Positions 1 to 5,597 are shown, counted from the first letter of the stretch. The stretch: DNA of 6,139 nucleotides from Psychrilyobacter sp. (GCA_030621995.1 JAUXGP010000106.1:1-6139), one strand, 5' to 3'. Notes: generated by a model from the sequence alone, not told the origin. Made by a program: numbers and translations.

Positions 1-60
1 AGTAACCAAGTAAAGGTAATAAGGGTTTATTTTTAGAACTTTTCTTTATCTCAGATTCTT

Positions 61-149
61 CCGAAGTTTATAGTCGTTACACTTCCGCTGTAGTGTTTCT
101 ACAACAACAATCGTGACTTACTCCACTAAGACAATTTATAAACTTCTGG
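61..149. repeat. Long-range inverted repeat with inner hairpin
   Basis: GAAGTTTATA at 63-72 is the exact reverse complement of TATAAACTTC at 137-146. With a one-base bulge at T147 the stem extends by C61-C62 pairing with G148-G149. Inside it, ACACT (79-83) and AGTGT (92-96) form a second small hairpin with an eight-base loop, and AGTC (72-75) can pair with GACT (115-118), an alternative to the innermost pair of the main stem. The nested arrangement resembles a folded RNA or a palindromic repeat element. The family is not recognised. Confidence 0.45.
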
Positions 150-157
150 CACTTTTT

Positions 158-191
158 GGTTACTTTTTCTTGCTACAGAGAAAAAGTAACC
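158..191. repeat. Perfect 13-bp hairpin
   Basis: GGTTACTTTTTCT (158-170) and AGAAAAAGTAACC (179-191) are exact reverse complements around the loop TGCTACAG. The arms are AT-rich and no T-run follows on the minus strand, so it is a poor intrinsic terminator for the gene ending at 256. From memory, hairpins with a GGTTACTTTTT arm occur as dispersed intergenic repeats in several bacterial groups. I cannot confirm that this one belongs to any such family. Confidence 0.6.
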
Positions 192-255
192 CGTATCAAA
201 GGCGGAAACTTTGGAATCTTTTTGACCCTCTCTCTTGATTTACTCAGTAAATATA

Positions 256-801
256 CTATTTATTTATGTATTTTAGAAGTTTATCCTCTATTAGATTAGT
301 TTCTTTAAGATTCTTTCTAAAACTTTCATCTTCTACTAAATCAACTAAAGCTTTTAGTAAAGCATCATGAAGCAAAACATCCTTTTTTTCATGTGATCTA
401 TTAATATACTCTATCGTTGTATTTATATTTGAAAGAATTTTAAATATTTCACTAAGTTTTTTTATTTCAATAGAATTTAAACCTGCTTTTTTTAATAAAA
501 TTAAATCTTTCATTTTTATTTCATTATATTCTAATGGTAAAATAGTGGTGGTATTTTCTATAAGTTCTTTTCTTTTCGGCATAGACTCTATTGTTGAGCT
601 TATATCGTTTAATTCTTGAGTTAATACAATAGCTAGTGTTCTAGTTTTCTTTTCTTCGTTTTTTTCACTAATATAACTTCCTAATGAAAAACTTAAAATA
701 GAACCTAGAATTACAACTACCACTTTCAAAATAAGAGTTAAATAAAACTTACTCTTTTTTATATCTTTAATTTCCCCATTACCTTTTTCTTTAACTTCCA
801 T
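256..801 (-). CDS. Small single-pass membrane protein, unknown function
   Basis: This 181-residue protein is not recognised. Residues 1-18 are charged and lysine-rich, and a single hydrophobic segment spans about 19-43. It is followed by a strongly charged stretch (EKNEEKKTR, 46-54) and a helical, Lys/Glu-rich domain to the C-terminus. There is no signal-peptidase or lipoprotein motif, so it is probably an anchored protein; the flanking charges do not settle its orientation. The ATG is preceded by GAGGGGAG (819-812) at 10 bases, a purine-rich but rather distant binding site; no better start is nearby. The gene stands last in the minus-strand series and is separated from the previous gene by about 500 bp holding the L/S repeat array, so it probably has its own promoter, though I see no convincing -35/-10 pair. 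Its layout (membrane anchor, basic-acidic linker, helical tail) resembles that of the larger protein at 2411-3397, without clear sequence similarity. The reading frame is credible; the function is unknown. Confidence 0.75.
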   Translation of the reverse strand: MEVKEKGNGEIKDIKKSKFYLTLILKVVVVILGSILSFSLGSYISEKNEEKKTRTLAIVLTQELNDISSTIESMPKRKELIENTTTILPLEYNEIKMKDLILLKKAGLNSIEIKKLSEIFKILSNINTTIEYINRSHEKKDVLLHDALLKALVDLVEDESFRKNLKETNLIEDKLLKYINK

Positions 802-903
802 CTTAAAACGACTCCCCTCTAAATGCTCTCTGCATAATAGAATTAAAATTTTCCTTTACTTACACTAAACACTCTTCTATTTTCTTCTTTTTTAATTATT
901 TTT

Positions 904-1012
904 CTCACCATGGGATCGCTTCCCCCTCTCCTTACCCACATTTTAGATTTACTCAATTGAGTAAATTCTAAATACTTGTGGATCGAGAGGGGATACAAAG
1001 GAGCCAGTTCAT
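904..1012. repeat. Palindromic repeat unit L1 (long form)
   Basis: This is a 109-bp unit that starts CTCACCATGGGATCGC and ends ACAAAGGAGCCAGTTCAT. It folds into one long interrupted hairpin: CCCCTCTC (923-930) with GAGAGGGG (985-992), CCACA (936-940) with TGTGG (977-981), TTTAGA with TCTAAA, and an 18-base perfect palindrome at 948-965 at the tip. The stems are GC-rich against AT-rich surroundings. No T-run follows on either strand, so it is not a standard terminator. The minus-strand reading frame that crosses it comes from the repeat itself and shows no sign of being a gene. Confidence 0.85.
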
Positions 1013-1020
1013 ATTTATTT

Positions 1021-1085
1021 CTCCCCATAGCATCGCCTCCTCCTCTATTTATCGAAAGAGAGGAGAAACAAAGAGGTGAGTTCAT
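1021..1085. repeat. Palindromic repeat unit S1 (short form)
   Basis: This 65-bp unit shares the same end motifs as the L units: it starts CTCCCCATAGCATCGC and ends ACAAAGAGGTGAGTTCAT. Its core is a hairpin, CTCCTCT (1040-1046) with AGAGGAG (1059-1065), around a 12-base AT-rich loop containing TTATCGAA. Its end GGTGAG (1075-1080) is an exact complement of CTCACC, the start of L1 (904-909) and of L2 (1087-1092). Confidence 0.8.
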
Positions 1086-1086
1086 T

Positions 1087-1195
1087 CTCACCATGGGATC
1101 GCTTTCCACTCTCTTTGGCCACATTTTAGATCTACTCAGTTGAGTAGATTCTGAATACTTGTGGATCAAAAGGGGATACAAAGGAGCCAGTTCAT
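1087..1195. repeat. Palindromic repeat unit L2 (long form)
   Basis: This second long unit starts 183 bp after L1 and has the same length and the same ends. The inner stems are kept: CCACA (1119-1123) with TGTGG (1160-1164), and TCTACTCA with TGAGTAGA at the tip. The outer stem is partly decayed: the left arm CCACTCTC no longer fully matches the right arm AAAAGGGG. Together with S2 it forms the second copy of a tandem duplicated L+S pair. Confidence 0.82.
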
Positions 1196-1203
1196 TTTTC
1201 TTT

Positions 1204-1250
1204 CTCCCCATAGCATCGCCTCCTCCTCTATTTATCGAAAGAGAGGAGAA
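1204..1250. repeat. Palindromic repeat unit S2, diverged at its end
   Basis: The start and hairpin core match S1, and S2 begins exactly 183 bp after S1. After the right stem arm (AGAGGAG) the sequence departs from the family: the expected ACAAAGAGGTGAGTTCAT is replaced by unrelated or decayed sequence. S2 is therefore the truncated or degenerate border of the array, 56 bp downstream of the stop of the next minus-strand gene. Confidence 0.7.
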
Positions 1251-1306
1251 CCTAAGGGATGAAGGTTTTAGTGAAAGGGTATTTTTGAATTGCGAGATTG
1301 ATTTTT

Positions 1307-2287
1307 TTATTCATCCTTATCAAATTTTAATTTTGATAATTGATTTGGATTAAGATATGAAATTAAACCTTCTATCCCATCCTTTTTTCTCTCTTTAAGA
1401 TTTAAGTCTTTCATTCTGTTAATAGGAGTTAAGTCAATTATTTTATCGAAGAGCTGTTTTTTTATAATTTTTTTATCAAAACCTTCTGAGCTAAGTTTTA
1501 CTATTCCTAAAAATTCCATATACCTTTTAAATGTTCTAAGGCTATAAATACTATTAAATTGATCCTCTCTTGTTTGAGTATAATTGTTTTTAGTTTCTAA
1601 AGGCAATAAAACCATGGGAAAGGCAAGTACTATTTTTTCAGAATAAAATGTTGTATATCTCAAAGTGTTTCCATATTTATTAATTAGATAATATGTATAT
1701 GAAGCAATTTCTCCTAGCCTCAACAGTTCATCATATCCATCAAGATAAGCCCAGTTATATCCATTGGTAAAAGTTATCATAACTTCTCTAAAAAAAGCTC
1801 TTTTATCTTCCATAATTTTTTTTCCAATCACCGTCAATGATAATGTATTTTTTCTTATCTTTGTAAATTTACATATTTCTGCTATGACCCTCGCAACTAC
1901 TACACCCTCACTGTCCCATTCATTTCTTAAAGTAGAAATCCCATCTTCTATTAATCCCTCTTTTATTTCATTATTATGATAAAGTTCTTTTACATATTTA
2001 GGAGGTAAATTTCCTATTTTAGTCAACCTTATTTCCCCTTCCTTTTTTAAAATTTCTAAATAATCATTTATCGTTTTAAATATTGGAACTTCTAACATTA
2101 TTTTTTCATCAATAGTTTCTTTTAATCTGACCATTCCATTATCAAGAAAAGTATTATAGGTCATCATATCCACTATGTTTTTTTCCAATAAATCATATTC
2201 TTCAACTGGAATAATCCCTGGATCAATATTATTATAATTTGATTTCTTTTTAAATTTTATTTTTCTTACCAATGTGATCACTTCCAT
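1307..2287 (-). CDS. Uncharacterised protein with winged-helix-like motifs
   Basis: The protein has up to 326 residues, has no membrane segment and is probably cytoplasmic. The central part carries LTKIGNLPPKYVKEL (88-102), then LSLTVIGKKIM (149-159) and NGYNWAYLDGY (175-185). I associate this pattern (LT..G.LP...V.EL, then L.LT..G) with a winged-helix-like module seen in some pRiA4b ORF-3-type and stand-alone hypothetical proteins. That is recollection, so DNA binding is only a possibility. The N-terminus is basic, and the C-terminal part is rich in Lys and Leu without motifs. Start choice: the ATG at 2287 has no binding site. However, its first codons spell GGAAGTGATCA, which matches the 16S-complementary GGAGGTGATC at all but one base and lies 8 bases (counted from GGAAG) before a TTG at 2272. 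I favour TTG (321 residues). The gene lies 123 bp after the two-TM protein gene and just ahead of the L/S array. It is real as a gene, but its function is not established. Confidence 0.75.
   Translation of the reverse strand: MEVITLVRKIKFKKKSNYNNIDPGIIPVEEYDLLEKNIVDMMTYNTFLDNGMVRLKETIDEKIMLEVPIFKTINDYLEILKKEGEIRLTKIGNLPPKYVKELYHNNEIKEGLIEDGISTLRNEWDSEGVVVARVIAEICKFTKIRKNTLSLTVIGKKIMEDKRAFFREVMITFTNGYNWAYLDGYDELLRLGEIASYTYYLINKYGNTLRYTTFYSEKIVLAFPMVLLPLETKNNYTQTREDQFNSIYSLRTFKRYMEFLGIVKLSSEGFDKKIIKKQLFDKIIDLTPINRMKDLNLKERKKDGIEGLISYLNPNQLSKLKFDKDE
2270..2285 (-). promoter_or_regulatory. Strong ribosome binding site inside the annotated start, with TTG start codon
   Basis: On the minus strand GGAAGTGATCACATTG is read. 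GGAAGTGATC differs from the ideal anti-16S sequence GGAGGTGATC by one base and has optimal spacing to TTG (2272-2270). Upstream of the ATG at 2287 there is only A/T-rich sequence without a purine-rich site. This argues that translation starts at TTG, five codons into the longest frame. Confidence 0.6.
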
Positions 2288-2306
2288 TTTTTATTTTAAT
2301 TTATAT

Positions 2307-2322
2307 CAAACTTTGCAGTTTG
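2307..2322. other. Short perfect inverted repeat upstream of gene start
   Basis: CAAACT and AGTTTG are perfect complements around a four-base loop, read GCAA (a GNRA-type loop) on the minus strand. It lies about 20 bp upstream of the ATG and 35 bp upstream of the favoured TTG start of the winged-helix-like gene. It lacks a following T-run, so it is not a good terminator for the preceding gene. It may be an operator, an mRNA leader hairpin, or chance. Confidence 0.35.
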
Positions 2323-2410
2323 TGTATTTTTAGAGTTTTAGCAATACTTCTAACTTATTCCACTTTAAAACAAAAACTCGACACGACTTCCCTTATTTAT
2401 CCAGTAACTA

Positions 2411-3397
2411 TTACTCTATTTCTATACCTTTTAAAAGGTTGTAGACTTCAAAGCTCAATTTATTAGCACTTAAATTATGAAAAATATACCTTGAAATTTT
2501 ATCACTAAATATAGTTTTAGGAACATAAATACCCACAACTGTTACTAATAGAGAGAGAAGCTGTTCATTTAGAATATTACATATTGTGAAGTATTCTTCT
2601 TCTTGAAAATTTGAAGTTCTAATTCTACTAGAAAACATCTTTAAAAGATCTATATTCTTTTTACTACTTAAAATAAGTTCTGGCTTTTTATTCAGTTCAT
2701 TAAAAGTTTCTAGAAACTTATCTAAATTAGCTACTACAGTTTTATGTTGATCAATATAGGTTAGTATAGCAGAATAATTCCCAATTAAACTTATTAAATC
2801 TTCAAAATTATCGTCCTTATTTTCAAAAATTGATTTCCTATCGTAATAAGATTCATAGTTATCATGATATATTTTATTTATTTTTTTTATCTTAGTCTGT
2901 AGTTTCATTATAGAATCACAATTTTCTAAATTTAATATACTATCTATATTTTTATCAAAATAATCTTCGCTAAATTCATCAAATTTATCTACTGATGATT
3001 CAATAATTTTCATTTCTGCAATAACACTCCTAAAAGTTAATGATCGTATAAACTCTAACAAAAAATCATTTTGTTTTGTTTTATTTTGACTAATTATATA
3101 CTTTAAATACTTTTTCACTCTTTTCTTTTTTTCTTCTTTTTCATGATTCAATTGCCACCAAATACCACCTAGTGCAATTAACCCTCCTAATGTTCCTGCA
3201 AAAAAAGTTGCAATTACTGTTGCCCATTCACCATTAGTAATAGGCGAATACAAAGGAGTATATGCTACTGCAATTATTAAAAGACAAATTATAATAAACA
3301 CACCTATTATTCCTATAAGTGATTTTATGATAACATTTTTATTCTTAAACCACTCCCACATTTGATCTACTTTATTCTTTATTTCACCTGTTATCAT
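2411..3397 (-). CDS. Membrane protein with two N-terminal TM segments and long helical tail, unknown function
   Basis: This 328-residue protein is not recognised. Two hydrophobic segments lie at about 22-46 and 57-82, joined by a short loop; the second has a Gly/Ala-rich core ending IWWQL. A charged linker, HEKEEKKKR (85-93), follows, then about 235 residues of Lys/Glu/Asn-rich, mostly helical sequence without cysteine-pair or catalytic motifs. The hairpin topology with a basic flank suggests that both termini are cytoplasmic. The ATG is well supported: AAGGAAG (3411-3405) lies 7 bases upstream. The gene begins about 25 bp downstream of repeat unit S3 and follows rqcH in the same direction. 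It could be read from rqcH transcripts through the L3/S3 repeats or from an unseen promoter. Proteins of this shape are common as accessory or strain-specific genes, sometimes in phage or defence contexts. Nothing here proves such a role. Confidence 0.75.
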   Translation of the reverse strand: MITGEIKNKVDQMWEWFKNKNVIIKSLIGIIGVFIIICLLIIAVAYTPLYSPITNGEWATVIATFFAGTLGGLIALGGIWWQLNHEKEEKKKRVKKYLKYIISQNKTKQNDFLLEFIRSLTFRSVIAEMKIIESSVDKFDEFSEDYFDKNIDSILNLENCDSIMKLQTKIKKINKIYHDNYESYYDRKSIFENKDDNFEDLISLIGNYSAILTYIDQHKTVVANLDKFLETFNELNKKPELILSSKKNIDLLKMFSSRIRTSNFQEEEYFTICNILNEQLLSLLVTVVGIYVPKTIFSDKISRYIFHNLSANKLSFEVYNLLKGIEIE

Positions 3398-3421
3398 TTA
3401 TCTACTTCCTTTTTAATTAAT

Positions 3422-3491
3422 TCCCCACACACACAGAATCGCCTCCTCCTCTATTTATCGAAAGAGAGGAGAAACAAAGAGGTGAGTTTAT
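3422..3491. repeat. Palindromic repeat unit S3 (short form)
   Basis: This unit has the same hairpin as S1: CTCCTCT (3446-3452) with AGAGGAG (3465-3471) and an identical loop. Its end, GGTGAGTTTAT, also matches S1. The start is CCCCACACACACAGAATCGC, with a short CA expansion compared with the other units. It sits directly before L3 with the same one-base spacing as between S1 and L2. Confidence 0.78.
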
Positions 3492-3492
3492 T

Positions 3493-3601
3493 CTCCCCAC
3501 AGAATCGCTCCCTCCCTCTTTATCCACATTTTAAAATCTGCTCAATTGAGTAAATTTTAAATACTCGTGGATCGAGGGAGGAAGCAAAGGAGGGAGTTCT
3601 T
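3493..3601. repeat. Palindromic repeat unit L3 (long form)
   Basis: This long unit starts CTCCCCACAGAATCGC and ends GCAAAGGAGGGAGTTCTT. The stem pairs are CTCCC (3493-3497) with GGGAG (3592-3596), CCTCCCTC (3511-3518) with GAGGGAGG (3574-3581), CCACA with CGTGG (last pair mismatched), TTTAAAA with TTTTAAA, and TGCTCA with TGAGTA at the tip. It differs in sequence from L1 but keeps the pairing. It begins 9 bp after the rqcH stop. No T-run follows, so it is not a standard terminator, though a hairpin here could still protect the 3' end of the rqcH mRNA. Confidence 0.83.
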
Positions 3602-3610
3602 ACCTGCGTT

Positions 3611-5221
3611 CTACCCCTTCTTCATAAAAACCGATTTCTCATTGGAATAAATTACTAATCCAGGTTTTGCTCCCTTTATTTTTTTTACATATTTTTTTAG
3701 ACAATAATCTATTCGAATGGTTTCTCCCTGCCCTATTTTTGAATGCTGGCTAGCCAGCTCTCCTACTTTATAGAGAGTTTCATCAGATATTTCATCACCA
3801 TTGGTCTTGACTATCAGGTGACTCCCGGGAACATCTTTGGCATGGAACCAGAGATCGTGCCTGTCTCCTATTTTAAATGTCACATATTCATTCTCTATAT
3901 TATTTCTTCCATAATATACCGTAAGTCCGTCTATCTCGGTAGTCGGAGGCATAATTTTAGCTATTTTTTTCTTCTTCTTTGTTTTTACTATCTTCTTTAG
4001 ATATCTGTTAGCTATTAACTCCTCTTCAATACCTTCCAAGGTTTTTTTGTCCTGAGCGTGATTTATAAAGGATAAGATAGATTCTAAATATACAATTTCA
4101 GATTTTATAGTCTCTAGTCTTTCACCGCTATGCCTGTATCCTCTTTTATGTTTATTATAGAGATTATAGTAGTTATCCAGATTTTCATTGGAACTCTTTT
4201 GAGGATTTAAAGTTATCTCTATATTACAGTTTTCATAAAAATCATAGAGGGTAACACTTTTTTCATATCCTTTCAATGAATATAGGTTAGCTGCCAGAAT
4301 ATCTCCTATTTTTTTATATTTTTCATAGGTAGAATATTTTTCTATATCTCTGTTTATATTTTTAATGGTTTTCTTATTTTTTTTCAGTTCCTTCTCCACA
4401 ACTTTAGCCAGAGTCCTTTTTTGATTGCTGAACTGTTCTGAATTTAATGTCTCTATTATATAGGTATCTATCATCTCATTGATCGACTCAAAATTTACCT
4501 CTTCATACCCCTCCAATGGAAGGCTGAAGATGGTTCCGTATTTGATAGTTCCATTTTGTTTATAGAGGGTGGGAGATGCGGTATCATCTATAAGGTCACA
4601 AAATTTATTGTAATCAGTCATATATTTAGCTGTGAGTTTACCCAGTCCATCTATATTTTGAATCAACGTATTTTCATCCAGATAATTATCAAATTCTTCC
4701 GCAGTTACCTCTCTAGGGTCTGCTTTTTCAGTAATAATCGGAAACTTATATTTAGCTCCTCCCATGAGTAACCTCAATTTATTCTCCTCTATAGAAAACT
4801 TTTTCAATAGATCTAAGATCATATAGTTATCATCCACCAAGATGATATTGCTGTGTTTACCCATGATCTCAACGATCAATTTAACTTTCTGTTTTATTCC
4901 TAATTCGTTGATCTTTTCAAATGACAAAAGCAGGATCCTGTCATTTTTATACTGCTCTACCCCTGTTAAGATTGCACCTACCAGATATTTCCTGAGGGAC
5001 AGTGAAAAACTCATAGGTTTATCAGGAGCTATCTCTTTTTTAGTGGCTATATAGCAAATAGGCAGATTAGGAGTAGCTGAGATATACAAATTTAATTTTC
5101 CTAAAAATATGGATAGACTCAGTGGTGAATACTGAAATATTTTAGTTACTTTTCTGCCTTTTAATGTTTCATCTAGTTCGTCTTTTAATTTTGTCAGGGA
5201 TATCCCGTCTATATATAACAT
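3611..5221 (-). CDS. rqcH: NFACT family protein RqcH (Rqc2 homologue), ribosome quality control
   Basis: RqcH binds the 50S subunit carrying a stalled peptidyl-tRNA and recruits Ala-tRNA to add C-terminal alanine tails that mark the chain for degradation. Visible domains are an NFACT-N domain (about 1-170) with the diagnostic Asp-Arg pair (D94-R95) and EIMGKHSN (118-125). A helix-hairpin-helix-like part contains DGLGK (191-195), followed by a coiled-coil arm (about 266-310 and 365-415). The NFACT-R (DUF814) domain lies at about 430-536, with DLWFHAKDVPGSHLIV (456-471). The Asp-Arg pair fits an active tailing protein rather than a decayed copy. At 536 residues it is slightly shorter than the 570 of Bacillus subtilis RqcH, without an obvious missing domain. 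Older names for the family are FbpA-like or fibronectin-binding protein. The ATG has AAGGAG (5235-5230) at 8 bases. The leader contains nested inverted repeats. The gene downstream is separated by repeats L3 and S3. Confidence 0.93.
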   Translation of the reverse strand: MLYIDGISLTKLKDELDETLKGRKVTKIFQYSPLSLSIFLGKLNLYISATPNLPICYIATKKEIAPDKPMSFSLSLRKYLVGAILTGVEQYKNDRILLLSFEKINELGIKQKVKLIVEIMGKHSNIILVDDNYMILDLLKKFSIEENKLRLLMGGAKYKFPIITEKADPREVTAEEFDNYLDENTLIQNIDGLGKLTAKYMTDYNKFCDLIDDTASPTLYKQNGTIKYGTIFSLPLEGYEEVNFESINEMIDTYIIETLNSEQFSNQKRTLAKVVEKELKKNKKTIKNINRDIEKYSTYEKYKKIGDILAANLYSLKGYEKSVTLYDFYENCNIEITLNPQKSSNENLDNYYNLYNKHKRGYRHSGERLETIKSEIVYLESILSFINHAQDKKTLEGIEEELIANRYLKKIVKTKKKKKIAKIMPPTTEIDGLTVYYGRNNIENEYVTFKIGDRHDLWFHAKDVPGSHLIVKTNGDEISDETLYKVGELASQHSKIGQGETIRIDYCLKKYVKKIKGAKPGLVIYSNEKSVFMKKG

Positions 5222-5245
5222 AATTTTTTCTCCTTTTTATTTTGT

Positions 5246-5495
5246 CACTAATTTTCACGAATAAAAACTCTTTTGACGCTGACTAAGATCTGACTTTTAA
5301 ATACTGACAAAATCCGATTTTATTCTTTTACTTTAATTGCATTTTTTTCTTTCACTCCTAACTTTGGTTTCCTTAACGAAGGGAAACCTAGGAGGAAGAG
5401 TTCAAAGTCTGCGTCTAAATATTTAAAATAATCCTTATTAATCTGTAATATTATGTCAAAAATAATTTCATTCATATTTATTCGCGTAATTCGTG
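5246..5495. repeat. Nested inverted-repeat element in the rqcH leader
   Basis: Three sets of complementary arms are nested within about 250 bp. Outer: 5246-5265 against 5477-5495, where the reverse complement TTTATTCGTGAAAATTAGTG matches TTTATTCGCGTAATTCGTG at 15 of 19 positions. Middle: GACGCTGAC (5275-5283) against GTCTGCGTC (5407-5415), with one mismatch. Inner: the hairpin at 5355-5394. The element ends only about 10 bp before the rqcH ribosome binding site. It could be an inserted MITE-like element, a folded mRNA leader, or overlapping dispersed repeats. This also accounts for the 330-bp gap between rqcH and the MarR gene, where I find no gene. Confidence 0.45.
5355..5401. repeat. Hairpin resembling a diverged S unit
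   Basis: The outer stem is CTCCT (5355-5359) with AGGAG (5390-5394). The inner stem is GGTTTCCTT (5366-5374) with AAGGGAAACC (5379-5388, one bulged G) around AACG. The tip TTAACGAA resembles the S-unit tip TTATCGAA, and the right flank ends GAGTTCA like S1. The arms themselves differ from the S units, as would be expected if pairing rather than sequence is conserved. Kinship is plausible but not proven. Confidence 0.45.
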
Positions 5496-5546
5496 GTTCA
5501 GTTTTGAATTTGTCAATATTAGTGTTAATTGGCGGCTAAATTTTTA
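5479..5546. repeat. Pair of imperfect 30-bp direct repeats
   Basis: TATTCGCGT-AATTCGTGG... (5479-5507) and TATTAGTGTTAATTGGCGG... (5517-5546) match at 21 of about 30 positions, offset by 38 bp, and many mismatches are C/T changes. A third, inverted relative lies at 5246-5265. From memory, the motif CGTGTAATTCGTGGTT belongs to a widespread intergenic repeat pattern in bacteria. That link is unverified. Confidence 0.45.
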
Positions 5547-5553
5547 TTCCATC

Positions 5554-5586
5554 AAAAATAGGAGGAAGGTTAGCCCCTCCCTCCTA
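5554..5586 (-). terminator. Intrinsic terminator of the MarR gene
   Basis: On the minus strand, TAGGAGGGAGG pairs with CCTTCCTCCTA (ten pairs with a single mismatch) around a six-base loop. A T-run at 5558-5554 follows directly. The structure begins 11 bases after the TAA stop, as expected for a rho-independent terminator. It separates the regulator from rqcH, so the two are probably not cotranscribed. Confidence 0.85.
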
Positions 5587-5597
5587 ATATTATTTTC

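Larger units (their letters stand above)
1..255. other. Non-coding region rich in inverted repeats
   Basis: I see no credible gene here: no long frame with a ribosome binding site in any reading direction. The region is dense in inverted repeats, described separately: a long-range stem at 61-149 and a perfect hairpin at 158-191. A small stem CAAAG/CTTTG surrounds GCGGAAA near 197-213, and TTTACT-C-AGTAAA lies at 239-251 just past the stop of the small membrane-protein gene. The heptamer AGTAACC at positions 1-7 is identical to the right arm end of the 158-191 hairpin, so another copy may lie beyond the window edge. None of these looks like a standard intrinsic terminator for the gene ending at 256, because no T-run follows a stem on the minus strand. 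The role is unknown; dispersed repeat DNA or a structured RNA are both possible. Confidence 0.5.

Noticed and set aside
834..862. Promoter for the small membrane-protein gene with TATTAT at 839-834.
   Set aside because: The hexamer at the right distance upstream (TAAGTA) is a poor -35 match, and in such AT-rich DNA a lone TATTAT is expected by chance.
843..1211. Minus-strand open frame of 122 codons with an internal repeat (MGRKKNELAPLYPL, MGRNKYELAPLYPL).
   Set aside because: It lies almost entirely within L1, S1 and L2; its internal repeats simply mirror the 183-bp DNA duplication. Its start has no ribosome binding site, and the changes between copies follow base pairing rather than protein conservation.
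904..1250. CRISPR array.
   Set aside because: The units are long palindromes with almost no spacers and the intervals are not unique sequences, so this is a tandem duplication of repeat units.
1159..1353. Plus-strand open frame across unit S2 and the end of the downstream gene.
   Set aside because: It is opposite to the real gene, lacks a binding site and is made of repeat sequence. The plus-strand frames inside rqcH, the MarR gene and the winged-helix-like gene are shadows of the same kind.
3493..3601. L3 as the intrinsic terminator of rqcH.
   Set aside because: The stem is strong, but on the minus strand it is followed by more purine-rich repeat sequence instead of a T-run. A role in mRNA end protection remains possible.
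5411..5455. TTGACA-like -35 at about 5455 on the minus strand as an rqcH promoter.
   Set aside because: No acceptable -10 lies 16-18 bases downstream, and it sits inside the repeat-rich stretch.
5320..5475. Minus-strand frame of 51 codons beginning ATG at 5475, with a plausible-looking peptide.
   Set aside because: There is no ribosome binding site before the ATG, the frame remains open upstream of it as far as a stop near 5540, and it runs through the hairpin and direct repeats. It is best explained as translation of repeat DNA, although a small protein cannot be fully excluded.
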